Shown: positions 13,820-20,972, counted from the first letter of the stretch. The stretch is DNA of 43,090 nucleotides from Scatosoma sp045537295 (GCA_045537295.1 JAZSPG010000093.1:1-43090), one strand, 5' to 3'. The notes: a model not told the origin generated them from the sequence alone. Numbers and translations: made by a program.

Positions 13820-14434
13820 ATGAAAAAAGCTTATTCTATTTATAACACCTGTTGTTTTACGGGGCATAGACCGAGCGGATTTGTTTGGGATTACGAAGAT
13901 AAAGATTACGCTTTGCATAAGGATTATTTGTTGCGCCTCGAATATTTTATCGAACACGCTATTATTCATAACCAAACGCAACGCTTTATTTGTGGTAGCG
14001 CATTGGGCGCGGACGCCGATTGTGCCGAAACGATTATTCGTTTGCGAAAGAAATATCCGTATATCAAACTGCAAATTGCCGAGGCGTACGAAAAATACGG
14101 CGAAAACTACGCCCCGAAAAACAAAGCCCGTTATCTTGCTATTATGGCGCACGCGGATAGCGTTTATAACGCCTGCAAGCAGTTCACGCCTTGGTGTACG
14201 GCTCGGCGCAATCAATATATGGTAGATAACGCGGATATGCTGATTGCAATTTGGAACGGCGAAGAAAAAGGCGGTACTTTCAACACCGTCAAATACGCCT
14301 TAAAAAAGGGCTTGCCTATCCGTTATCTTGGTTTGCCTCCCCTTAAACCTTCCACGCAACTTGCTAAACCCCACTATTTTTCGGCGCATCTTTTGTCTTA
14401 TGCCGAGCAAAAAGCAAAAGACGAACAAACTTAA
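13820..14434 (+). CDS. SLOG/DUF1273 (YpsA-like) protein
   Basis: A 204-aa Rossmann-like protein of the SLOG superfamily (DUF1273/YpsA type), thought to bind nucleotide-derived ligands. Seen: CCFTGHRPSGF at 11-21, the phosphate-binding FICGSALGADADCAE loop, a middle TARRNQYMVDNADMLIAIWNGEEKGGTFNTVKYA motif (split: ARRNQYMVDNADMLIA then GGTFNTVKYA), and a charged C-terminal tail. AAAGAGGTAAATT precedes the ATG. It is controlled by the operator-bearing promoter shared with the divergent XRE gene. A second, shorter family member lies at 20053. SLOG proteins occur in stress, cell division and conflict systems; the role here is unknown. Confidence 0.88.
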   Translation: MKKAYSIYNTCCFTGHRPSGFVWDYEDKDYALHKDYLLRLEYFIEHAIIHNQTQRFICGSALGADADCAETIIRLRKKYPYIKLQIAEAYEKYGENYAPKNKARYLAIMAHADSVYNACKQFTPWCTARRNQYMVDNADMLIAIWNGEEKGGTFNTVKYALKKGLPIRYLGLPPLKPSTQLAKPHYFSAHLLSYAEQKAKDEQT

Positions 14435-14472
14435 CCCGTAGCAAAATGCGTTATCCCAAAAAAACACAACGA

Positions 14473-14511
14473 AAAAAGCCCTACCTATGGGCGTCACTCT
14501 TAGGGATTTTT
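14473..14511. repeat. Left inverted repeat flanking the DUF4288 cassette
   Basis: An imperfect match of about 40 bp to the reverse complement of 15177-15217. The shared core is AAAAG-C-CTACC and GGGCGTCAC-CTTAGGGATTT. Together they bracket about 0.7 kb of AT-rich DNA with one gene. Confidence 0.6.
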
Positions 14512-14521
14512 TAGGAACTAT

Positions 14522-14553
14522 AAAAGGATAGCAAAAAATTTTGCTATCCTTTT
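14522..14553. terminator. Bidirectional intrinsic terminator
   Basis: A perfect 15-bp stem (14522-14536 with 14539-14553) with a 2-nt loop, A-rich on one side and T-rich on the other. It can serve the SLOG gene (plus) and the DUF4288 gene (minus). The region between 14435 and 14682 holds nothing else beyond the repeat. Confidence 0.85.
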
Positions 14554-14682
14554 CTTTTTGCTTTGCAAAACACACGACTTTCTTTTGAAAGTATAGTGTG
14601 CTACACTTTTGAAAATTTTTCCACAAAGATTATCAACTCGATAAATTGGAATTTAGAGAGTATATAATTTCATAAACTAAAA

Positions 14683-15033
14683 CTATTCTTCTATTGGATA
14701 TTCAATATCTAATATTTTCTCGACTTCTTCTTCGGTAGCATCAAACATATTAGAATAAACTTCTATATTGGTTTTTGCATTAGTATCAAAAACAGCGAAT
14801 ATATCAATAATCGCATAAAGCCGTACTTTAACTATTTGATTTTCAACGCTAACATAATCAAACTCATATGTTTTTGCTATTTTTTCACACTTTAAGTCTG
14901 CTTCCTCCATACTCGCTGCTTTAATCAAAATAATTCTTTCTTCCCAAAGAGGTCTTTCACTATCCAATAATTGATTATCTAGACTATAAAATTTTGATTG
15001 GTATAAACATTTTAAGGCATACATATTTTTCAT
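14683..15033 (-). CDS. DUF4288-like protein in an AT-rich patch
   Basis: A 116-aa protein that resembles the DUF4288 family: an N-terminal MYALKCLYQSKF strand, ERIILIKAASMEEADLKCEKIAK in the middle, and a C-terminal IDIFAVFD...IEVYSNMF...EEEVEKIL. There is no signal or membrane segment. Family members often turn up near toxin or immunity genes, but no toxin is seen here. Its codons (many AAA, ATA, TTT) and the surrounding sequence are clearly more AT-rich than neighbours, which suggests transfer. It has its own sigma-A promoter and terminators, and the unit is bracketed by inverted repeats. The ribosome site is weak. The family call is from pattern memory. Confidence 0.68.
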   Translation of the reverse strand: MKNMYALKCLYQSKFYSLDNQLLDSERPLWEERIILIKAASMEEADLKCEKIAKTYEFDYVSVENQIVKVRLYAIIDIFAVFDTNAKTNIEVYSNMFDATEEEVEKILDIEYPIEE

Positions 15034-15082
15034 AACATTTCACACCTATTTTCAAAATAAATTCTTATTTACCGATGACTTT

Positions 15083-15111
15083 ATTATAATATAAAATTAA
15101 CTTTAAGTCAA
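15083..15111 (-). promoter_or_regulatory. Sigma-A promoter of the DUF4288-like gene
   Basis: On minus: TTGACT (15106-15111), 17 bp, TATAAT (15083-15088), in very AT-rich surroundings. Confidence 0.82.
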
Positions 15112-15132
15112 TCTGTTTTACGTGGGCAAAAG

Positions 15133-15160
15133 AAAACTCGACTTTTCAAAGTCGAGTTTT
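15133..15160. terminator. Bidirectional intrinsic terminator
   Basis: A perfect 12-bp stem AAAACTCGACTT/AAGTCGAGTTTT with a TTCA loop. On minus it would end the dnaN/rpmH-jag transcripts, about 70 bp after the jag stop. Confidence 0.88.
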
Positions 15161-15176
15161 ATAAATTATTCAATTT

Positions 15177-15217
15177 AAATCCCTAAGGGTGACGCCCTTA
15201 CTCGGTAGAGCTTTTCT
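15177..15217. repeat. Right inverted repeat flanking the DUF4288 cassette
   Basis: The reverse complement aligns with 14473-14511 over about 40 bp with a few mismatches and a 2-bp gap. It lies 14 bp from the jag stop codon. Confidence 0.6.
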
Positions 15218-15230
15218 TTATCCGTTTTTC

Positions 15231-16253
15231 TTATTCTTCGTCGCCGTTGTTTCCGCTGTTTCCAAGGAAAATCCCAAAGAAATCGCTGGACGCTTTCACC
15301 GTCGTTCCGCCCGAAGTCGCACCGCCGTTGCCGTTCCCGCCCGAACGGTTGAATTTCTTATAACCGCCGTTACCGCTACCGCGCTTGTCGCCGTAGCCTC
15401 TGCCAGCCGAACGCCCGCCTTTGCCGTATCCTCCGCGTCCTTTCCCGTCACGGCTATCTCGCCCACCGCCACGGCGTTCGTTTCTCGCCATAATCGGAGG
15501 TAAACTCTCGTCCTCTAATTCCGCGGGAATAACGACGATATAACGGTTAGGCTCTTTCCCTTCGCTCACCGTCGATACACCCTCGATTTCGGACAAGGTA
15601 GCGTGAATAATTCTTCTTTCGTACGGGTTCATCGGTTCTAAACGGATTTTTCTCTTCAAGCGAATCGCCTTTTGCGCCAAGTTTTCAGCTAATTTCGTCA
15701 GCGTAGATTCGCGGTTTTCGCGATAGTTTTCGCAATCGACCACGACGCGCTTATAGTCCTCTCTGCCCGTGTTGGCAACCGCACCCGCAAGCGTTTGGAT
15801 AGCGTCCAACATAACGCCGTGCTTACCGATAATCGCGGTGGTGTTCGTCGCCGTCACGTTAATTTTCACCTTTTCGCCCTCGGACACAAGCTCGGTGCAA
15901 GCGGTGATATTCAACAGCTTGAAAAGCCCTTCCAAAAATTCCACCGTTCTCTCGCCGTCCGTCGCCGTCGTTGAAGTCGTTGAACTCGTTTTCGTACATT
16001 TCTCGCAAGCTTTCGTTTCCACTTTCGCTGTTTCCGTCGTTTCCGCCGTTTCCGTATTCACTTGGGTTTGCGCGTCCTCGTTATCCTCGCCCTTTTTCGC
16101 GATTTCTACCTTAGCTTTCACCGACCCGAACAGTTTTTTCTTGCCCTCTTCCAAAACGCGAATATCCGCGTCCTCTTTGGAAATACCAAGCACTTCCAAG
16201 CCCGTTTGAATGGCCTCGTCCACCGTCTTTCCCGTAAATTGCGTATACTTCAT
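15231..16253 (-). CDS. jag: Jag/KhpB RNA-binding protein with RGG-type tail
   Basis: A 340-aa SpoIIIJ-associated protein (KhpB), an RNA-binding protein that works with KhpA and is encoded next to yidC. Domains: Jag-N at 1-52 (FTGKTVDEAIQTGLEVLG..., KLFGSVKAKVEI), a Thr/Glu-rich linker at 53-100, a KH domain at about 103-175 with GKHG at 143-146, and an R3H domain at about 178-245 (RRIIH at 213-217). The tail at 257-312 is unusual: Gly/Arg-rich with repeated RGG, RGY and GGY, then SSDFFGIFLGNS at 322-333. The common length is about 210-270, so the tail is an extension. The upstream gene is yidC, 55 bp away; a weak GGGAGAGAGATA precedes the ATG. Confidence 0.95.
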   Translation of the reverse strand: MKYTQFTGKTVDEAIQTGLEVLGISKEDADIRVLEEGKKKLFGSVKAKVEIAKKGEDNEDAQTQVNTETAETTETAKVETKACEKCTKTSSTTSTTATDGERTVEFLEGLFKLLNITACTELVSEGEKVKINVTATNTTAIIGKHGVMLDAIQTLAGAVANTGREDYKRVVVDCENYRENRESTLTKLAENLAQKAIRLKRKIRLEPMNPYERRIIHATLSEIEGVSTVSEGKEPNRYIVVIPAELEDESLPPIMARNERRGGGRDSRDGKGRGGYGKGGRSAGRGYGDKRGSGNGGYKKFNRSGGNGNGGATSGGTTVKASSDFFGIFLGNSGNNGDEE

Positions 16254-16308
16254 TATCTCTCTCCCAAAAACCGCATTTTCGCGGTAGTTATTTGTTGTTT
16301 GTTATTTG

Positions 16309-17751
16309 TTATTTTTTATTGCCTTTGTTCGTTTTCTTAATATCTTTCTTGAACACTTTATCGCTCGTTTTCGAGTTTGCTTTCGGCGTACGGATATTCG
16401 TATATTTGGCTCTTAACGCCTCTTCTTCTTTCTTTTCCGACACCTTATCCACCGCTTTATTGATAACCAGCGTCGACGCCATTGAGAAGAGGTTGCTGAC
16501 AATCATATAGATAGAGAACGCCGACGAATACAAGAACGAGAATATGGCGAACATAGCCGTCATAATAATCATCGTCATCTTTTGTTGCGACGCGCCCTGC
16601 CCGTCTACCGTCGAATATTTTTGCTGTTCCTTTTGCGAACGCATCATAACGAACTGTTGCAACAAAATCGTACCGATAGAGAGTAAAATTAAGATAAAGT
16701 AACCGTTCGCTTGGTCTTTTGCATACCCTAATTTCGCGGTAATCGTGTCGTAATTATCGCTCTTATACGCGTTCGTATAATAGCTGATATCCGAAAGGGA
16801 TTTCTTCTTCCCGCCGACGGAAAATTCCTCGCGCGAAACTTCCTGCGAGAATTCTTTATATTCCAAAACGGGATGCTTATAACTCGCGTCCGTAACCCAA
16901 ATATTCTTAATCCATAAAAAGCCCGTATCGTGCGTAACCTTGCTATCGTAAGCTTTCGTTACCGCCGTTTGCGCTTTGTCGCGGAAGAACGCCTGCAACG
17001 CCTCGCTTTGCGCCACGCCGTTTGCCGTTTGTGCGTTCACGAACGCGGAAATCTCCGCCACCGTCATTGCTTTCGTTTCGTCCACGAAATATTTTTTCTC
17101 GGTTACCTCGCTGTACGCGGTCATATTTTGGATATACCCAAGCTTATCCGCTTCGTATTTTTCCGCGTCGTAAGGCAGGGTATAATACACGCATTTATCG
17201 TTGTCCGTCGCGTTATCTTTCACGATAATTAAACCGTTAGAAATGCTAACCAAACCGTCGATATTTTCGTTGTTCAGTTCAGGGCAATAATACTCGATTT
17301 GGTCGTTATACGCGCGCACCATCGTATTGTAATTTTCAATGTTCGCGTATTGCGAATACGCGTTAAACGCACCGATAGCCACGAAGAAAATGACCATAGA
17401 AAGTATCATAGGCAAGCAGGACGAGAACATCGAAAACCCGCTTTCCCTATACATTTCCATAACCTTTTGGTTATACATTTCCTTGTTGTTGGCGTACTGC
17501 TTTTGCAGTTTTTCCATTTTCGCCTGATTTTCTTTCATTTTGATATTTTGCTTGCGCATTGCGATACGCTGATAAATATCAAACGGGAGCGTAATCAGTT
17601 TCAAAACCAACGAAAATAAAATAATACCAAGCCCCACCGAACCGACGCTCGTGACGAGGAACTTAATAAATTTACCTATCCAGTTCAGATGCACGTCGAA
17701 CACGTCGCCGTAGACGGTGACGCTCGTTGCTAAAAAGTTAAAAATTTCCAT
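16309..17751 (-). CDS. yidC: Membrane protein insertase YidC/Oxa1 family, enlarged
   Basis: A 480-aa YidC-family insertase that moves proteins from Sec or directly from ribosomes into the membrane. Helices lie at about 38-58, 112-132, 350-370, 394-413 and 415-432. The cytoplasmic hairpin with basic, Met/Gln-rich coiled coil is at 60-105, and the tail is Lys-rich. Two features are odd. A loop of about 215 residues separates helices 2 and 3 and splits the conserved FLWIKNIWVTD (278-288) from both helices; typical Gram-positive YidC is 250-300 aa. The hydrophilic-groove Arg of helix 1 (RLIxLP) is Lys51 (KLITLPF). It lies between yidD and jag. Confidence 0.95.
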   Translation of the reverse strand: MEIFNFLATSVTVYGDVFDVHLNWIGKFIKFLVTSVGSVGLGIILFSLVLKLITLPFDIYQRIAMRKQNIKMKENQAKMEKLQKQYANNKEMYNQKVMEMYRESGFSMFSSCLPMILSMVIFFVAIGAFNAYSQYANIENYNTMVRAYNDQIEYYCPELNNENIDGLVSISNGLIIVKDNATDNDKCVYYTLPYDAEKYEADKLGYIQNMTAYSEVTEKKYFVDETKAMTVAEISAFVNAQTANGVAQSEALQAFFRDKAQTAVTKAYDSKVTHDTGFLWIKNIWVTDASYKHPVLEYKEFSQEVSREEFSVGGKKKSLSDISYYTNAYKSDNYDTITAKLGYAKDQANGYFILILLSIGTILLQQFVMMRSQKEQQKYSTVDGQGASQQKMTMIIMTAMFAIFSFLYSSAFSIYMIVSNLFSMASTLVINKAVDKVSEKKEEEALRAKYTNIRTPKANSKTSDKVFKKDIKKTNKGNKK

Positions 17752-17795
17752 TATTTTTCCTTATTATTTGCAAAATACTTTTGCAAAGCCGTTTT

Positions 17796-18134
17796 TTATA
17801 ACAGCCACCGTTTTTTCCGCGGGTTTTCGCTTGCGGGGTCAAAACCCCCTTTGCTAAACGGGTTACAGCGTAAAATACGCCACGCACCTAACAAAATACC
17901 TAAAATAACGCCTCGGTTATTGATACTTTCCAAGGTATATTGCGAACAAGTCGGAGTATATTTACAGGTATGCGGGGATAAATTTTTTTGATAAAAAACA
18001 ATCGCTTTCATACAAAAAATTTTAAGATAGGGCTTAAACACCTTTTTTCTTAAAAAAGTATACGCGACTTTCGCGTTTTCCTTGCACAAAAACGCAAAAC
18101 GGAAAATTACATTTTTTCCTTTTCTATTATCCAT
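17796..18134 (-). CDS. yidD: Membrane protein insertion efficiency factor YidD
   Basis: A 112-aa YidD-family protein with the family signature FYQKNLSPHTCKYTPTCSQYTLESI and ILRCNPFSKGGFDP, including the conserved Cys residues. It helps YidC-dependent insertion at the inner face of the membrane. Usual family length is 70-85 aa; here a basic N-terminal stretch of about 35 residues precedes the domain. The start at 18134 overlaps rnpA by 28 bp, with only a weak GGA upstream; the internal Met42 (18011) has no ribosome site at all and would clip the first helix. The order rpmH-rnpA-yidD-yidC-jag is the conserved origin-side cluster. Confidence 0.92.
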   Translation of the reverse strand: MDNRKGKNVIFRFAFLCKENAKVAYTFLRKKVFKPYLKIFCMKAIVFYQKNLSPHTCKYTPTCSQYTLESINNRGVILGILLGAWRILRCNPFSKGGFDPASENPRKKRWLL

Positions 18135-18424
18135 TCCAAATGCCGTTTATAAGTTTCAAACTCGTAATTTTCGCAAACTTTTGGAATAAGCACGATTTGG
18201 TAGTTTTTCTGCATTTTCGCTTGCGTAAACCGAAACGCCTCTCTTAAAAGCCGTTTAATCCGATTTCTTTGCACGCTTTTCCCGTGCCGTTTCCCCACCG
18301 AAATCCCCATCGACATTTTATCCGAAAGTTTATAAATCACGGTGACGGACGACGAATGCGCACGCTTTCCCTTTTGAAAAAGTTTTTGAAAATCCGCTTG
18401 TTTTTTGAGTTTATAATATTTCAT
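18107..18424 (-). CDS. rnpA: Ribonuclease P protein component
   Basis: A 105-aa RnpA, the protein subunit that helps RNase P RNA bind pre-tRNA leaders and metal ions. Seen: the N-terminal LKKQADFQKLFQKGKRAHS segment, the central VGKRHGKSVQRNRIKRLLREAFR with the RNR signature, and the C-terminal helix. It overlaps yidD by 28 bp and follows rpmH by 80 bp. A hairpin lies in that gap (about 18462-18493), possibly attenuating read-through from rpmH. Confidence 0.96.
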   Translation of the reverse strand: MKYYKLKKQADFQKLFQKGKRAHSSSVTVIYKLSDKMSMGISVGKRHGKSVQRNRIKRLLREAFRFTQAKMQKNYQIVLIPKVCENYEFETYKRHLEWIIEKEKM

Positions 18425-18504
18425 TTATCCTCGTAAAGTAAACCGTGGAAAACGGCAAAATCCTTTCCTTAGAAACAAGGAAGGATTTTTTCTCTACTTT
18501 TTAA

Positions 18505-18639
18505 TTAGTGGGTAAGTCTTTTTCTACCCTTGTTTCTACGGCGCTTTAATACGTTTCTGCCTGCCTTGGTCGCCATTCTCTTTCTAAAACCGTGTACCTT
18601 GCTTCTTTGTCTTTTCTTGGGTTGATAAGTTCTTTTCAT
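18505..18639 (-). CDS. rpmH: 50S ribosomal protein L34
   Basis: A 44-aa L34 that is too short for most ORF filters. It begins MKRTYQPKKRQRSKVHGFRKR and ends with the basic NVLKRRRNKGRKRLTH; both are diagnostic. CAGGAGAAGTATT precedes the ATG. A sigma-A promoter lies about 80 bp upstream at 18718-18747. It is the first gene of the rpmH-rnpA-yidD-yidC-jag cluster. In most Bacillota dnaA lies divergently upstream; here dnaN precedes it on the same strand. Confidence 0.97.
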   Translation of the reverse strand: MKRTYQPKKRQRSKVHGFRKRMATKAGRNVLKRRRNKGRKRLTH

Positions 18640-18717
18640 AATACTTCTCCTGCTTTTTGTTTTTTATTTTTCGTTTTTTGGATAGCAATCGCGTTTTCTC
18701 CCACGATAACTTTCCCT

Positions 18718-18747
18718 ATTATATATCAAAGATAGGATTTTCGTCAA
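18718..18747 (-). promoter_or_regulatory. Sigma-A promoter of rpmH cluster
   Basis: On minus: TTGACG (18742-18747), 18 bp, TATAAT (18718-18723). Confidence 0.8.
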
Positions 18748-18795
18748 GTAATTTCTATCCCTTTTCTCTTTTTTATCCAAAAGGAACTAAGAATT

Positions 18796-19902
18796 TTACG
18801 AATTACTCGTTCTAACCGGTAATACGAGGTATTGAAAACGCTTGTCCTCAGTATTTTCTACCGTGAACGGCGCGATATTCGTATTGAACGACAACACCAC
18901 CGTTTCTTCCGTCAACGCCTTCAATGCGTCCAAAAGGTATTTACCGTTCATTGCAATCTTTAATTCCTTACCCTCTAATTCGCCTACCACCGTTTCTTCG
19001 ATTTTACCCATATCCGAGTTGGCGTTAATCACGATTTTACCGTGTTTAATATCAAAGAGTACCAAATTATTCTTGTCCCCTCTCGTCAACACGGACGCTC
19101 TTTCCACGCTCTCGATAATTTCGTTCTTTTTCAAAACGACCTTAGTTTCGAATTGCACGGGATAAATATTTTCCTTTTTCACGAACTCGCCCGCGTACAG
19201 TCTTGAAGTAATCACGGTATCCTTCACCGCCACGGACAGTCTGTTTTTATCCGCAAAAATTTTCACCGTTTCGTCGCCGTCGAGCATACGCGAAATTTCC
19301 GTCAAAGTTCTTGCAGGGCAGACGATTTTCATTTCCCCCGCGCCAATTTCCGTATCGCAATATCCGCAAGCCATTCTAAACCCGTCCAACGCCGTTGCGA
19401 ACAGCTTACCCTGTTTCGCCTCTAAAAGACAGCCTTTCAAAATCGGACGGCTTTCGTCCGTCGCACAACAAAACGCCGTTTTCGCAACGAGTTCTTTTAA
19501 GTCGGATTCTTTGGTCTGGAAATAATAATCCTCGTCAATCGTCGCGCCGTTGAACACGGGGAAGTCGCTTGCGGAAAGCGCCTGCATATACGATTCGCTT
19601 TCGCCGTATTTAATTAAAACGCCCTTTTCGTCGGAAGAAATGACGACCTCAGAAAAAGAAATTTTACTTACGAAATCAGTGAAAAATTTCCCGTTCACGC
19701 ACACTTCGCCTTCCTCTAAAATTTCCGCTTTAATCTTCTTTTCAATGGAAATTTCCCCGTCGTACGCCGTTAAAATGAGCGTATCGTTTTTCGCCTCTAA
19801 TTTAATACATTCCAAAACCGGCGTAACCGCCTTGGACGCGCACGCTTTGCTTACGATAAACGACGCTTCGGATAATACCGTACCTTGACACACGAATTTC
19901 AT
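18796..19902 (-). CDS. dnaN: DNA polymerase III beta subunit (sliding clamp)
   Basis: A 368-aa beta clamp that encircles DNA and tethers the replicative polymerase. Three repeats of the clamp fold are recognisable. They begin MKFVCQGTVLSEASFIVSKACASK, then YYFQTKESDLKELVAKTAFCCATDESRPILKGCLLE, then NIYPVQFETKVVLKKNEIIESVERASVL (each quoted in part). The C-terminal YLVLPVRT is the usual last strand. The ribosome site AAGGAGGAAAAAGAAA-ATG is strong. It has its own promoter at 19971-19999. It is not preceded by dnaA, which is unusual for Bacillota. Confidence 0.97.
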   Translation of the reverse strand: MKFVCQGTVLSEASFIVSKACASKAVTPVLECIKLEAKNDTLILTAYDGEISIEKKIKAEILEEGEVCVNGKFFTDFVSKISFSEVVISSDEKGVLIKYGESESYMQALSASDFPVFNGATIDEDYYFQTKESDLKELVAKTAFCCATDESRPILKGCLLEAKQGKLFATALDGFRMACGYCDTEIGAGEMKIVCPARTLTEISRMLDGDETVKIFADKNRLSVAVKDTVITSRLYAGEFVKKENIYPVQFETKVVLKKNEIIESVERASVLTRGDKNNLVLFDIKHGKIVINANSDMGKIEETVVGELEGKELKIAMNGKYLLDALKALTEETVVLSFNTNIAPFTVENTEDKRFQYLVLPVRTSNS

Positions 19903-19970
19903 TTTCTTTTTCCTCCTTCCTTTGCGCTTTGCTTTGCAAAGGGATAAAACCTAATTTTTTCTTTGCAATT

Positions 19971-19999
19971 ATTGTACCATATACGCCTTTTTTTTGCAA
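19971..19999 (-). promoter_or_regulatory. Sigma-A promoter of dnaN
   Basis: On minus: TTGCAA (19994-19999), 17 bp, TACAAT (19971-19976) with TGG just before the -10. Confidence 0.72.
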
Positions 20000-20052
20000 G
20001 CAAAAACCGCTCTATCCCCCGTTTTTTATCCGCCTTTTTTCGCTTTTTTTCC

Positions 20053-20541
20053 TTATAGGAAAAGAATTTGTTTTTCAGGGTATTTTTTTTGAAAATAATT
20101 TACCGTATACGCCGTTCCGCCTTTTTCCTTTTTACAGTAACAAATCATCATATCCCCGCGCTCTGCCATATACCTGTTCCTCGCCTGCATACAGCCTCTA
20201 TAATAGTTTTCAGCCAAACAAACCACCTCGTCCGCTTTTTTTATAATTTCCGCGTACCGAAATTTATCGCTTTTAGAAAAGGCTTTTTCCTGCTCGTAAA
20301 AAGGTACGCAGGCGACTAATTTTATTTTCGGGTTTTTTGCTTTAATTCTCAAAACCTCTTCGCCCGCATATAAATCAAACCCTTTCGCCATACCCGTATA
20401 AAAAATTTCCGCACCCTGCTCGATTGCGAAATTTATATATTCGCGTAACTTACCCAGCGAAAAATCTTCCTTTAACTCTCTATGCCCCGTAAATAAACAG
20501 GTCTTTATTTTTTGCTCTTGTATTGTCATTTGTCGTTGCAT
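20053..20541 (-). CDS. SLOG/DUF1273 (YpsA-like) protein next to oriC
   Basis: A 162-aa SLOG-superfamily protein. Seen: CLFTGHRELKEDFS at 15-28, the ligand loop FYTGMAKGFDLYAGE, VACVPFYEQEKAFS, and C-terminal ARNRYMAERGDMMICYCKKEKGGTAYTV (quoted in parts: ARNRYMAERGDMMI, GGTAYTV). It is a distant paralogue of the gene at 13820 and shorter at the C-terminus, close to B. subtilis YpsA in size. YpsA overexpression affects cell division in B. subtilis, which makes a place beside oriC suggestive. AAGAGGTAAAAAAAA precedes the ATG. The promoter carries an inverted repeat between -35 and -10. Confidence 0.88.
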   Translation of the reverse strand: MQRQMTIQEQKIKTCLFTGHRELKEDFSLGKLREYINFAIEQGAEIFYTGMAKGFDLYAGEEVLRIKAKNPKIKLVACVPFYEQEKAFSKSDKFRYAEIIKKADEVVCLAENYYRGCMQARNRYMAERGDMMICYCKKEKGGTAYTVNYFQKKYPEKQILFL

Positions 20542-20564
20542 TTTTTTTTACCTCTTACCTTACC

Positions 20565-20592
20565 ATTATAACACAAAGCTACGCTTTGTCAA
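20565..20592 (-). promoter_or_regulatory. Promoter of the oriC-proximal SLOG gene with spacer palindrome
   Basis: On minus: TTGACA (20587-20592), 16 bp, TATAAT (20565-20570). The perfect inverted repeat ACAAAGC-TAC-GCTTTGT (20573-20589, plus-strand reading) fills the spacer and looks like an operator. Confidence 0.78.
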
Positions 20593-20640
20593 TACCGCTA
20601 TTCCACTTTTTTACATTTTTTTGAGAAAATTTTTTTATCG

Positions 20641-20972
20641 GGCTTGAAAAAAATACGGTTGTTTTTTATTTATATAAAAAGTTAAAAAGTAGTAGTATTA
20701 GTAGAGCGCGGTGGAATTGTGGACAAGCGTGTGAAAGTATATAAAAAACCCTTATTTGAAAAGGCTTGTACGAAAAAAAATAACGGTGGACAAGTACGCT
20801 TTTTACGGTGGAAAGGATGGTGGATAAAAAGTGCATAAGTGGAAAAAATATAAGTCATTTATTTTTTAATTTTGCATAATTATAAATTTTAACGAATAAA
20901 TATAAAAATTAAAAGGGTATTCCACAAAAGTTATCCACAGGTGGAAAAGGTTATCCGCTTTTGCGTGGACAA
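20641..20972. other. oriC: Predicted chromosomal replication origin (oriC)
   Basis: A 495-bp gene-free gap between the leftward SLOG/dnaN side and rightward rsmG. From left to right: an AT-rich stretch (20641-20689), a DnaA-trio array (20690-20704), a GC cluster (20706-20714), and two adjoining DnaA boxes on minus (AATTCCACC 20710-20718, TTGTCCACA 20718-20726). More boxes follow at 20785, 20819, 20919, 20931 (perfect TTATCCACA, plus), 20940, 20951 and 20964. A second AT-rich block lies at 20830-20920. The order boxes-GC-trios-AT is that of the bacterial basal unwinding element described in B. subtilis. Strand layout of dnaN (left) and rsmG (right) agrees. Confidence 0.85.
20690..20704 (+). 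other. DnaA-trio array
   Basis: TAG TAG TAT TAG TAG on the plus strand, read 3'-GAT-5' outward from the DnaA boxes at 20710-20726 through a GC cluster. This is the correct strand and direction for DnaA loading on single-stranded DNA. Confidence 0.75.

Noticed and set aside
15190..15212. tRNA D-arm-like string (ACTCGGTAGAGC)
   Set aside because: No acceptor, anticodon or T-arm surrounds it; it belongs to the right inverted repeat.
17796..18011. Short form of YidD starting at Met42
   Set aside because: No ribosome site precedes it and the first helix (FKPYLKIFC-MKAIVFYQK) would be cut; the longer start is kept, with doubt.
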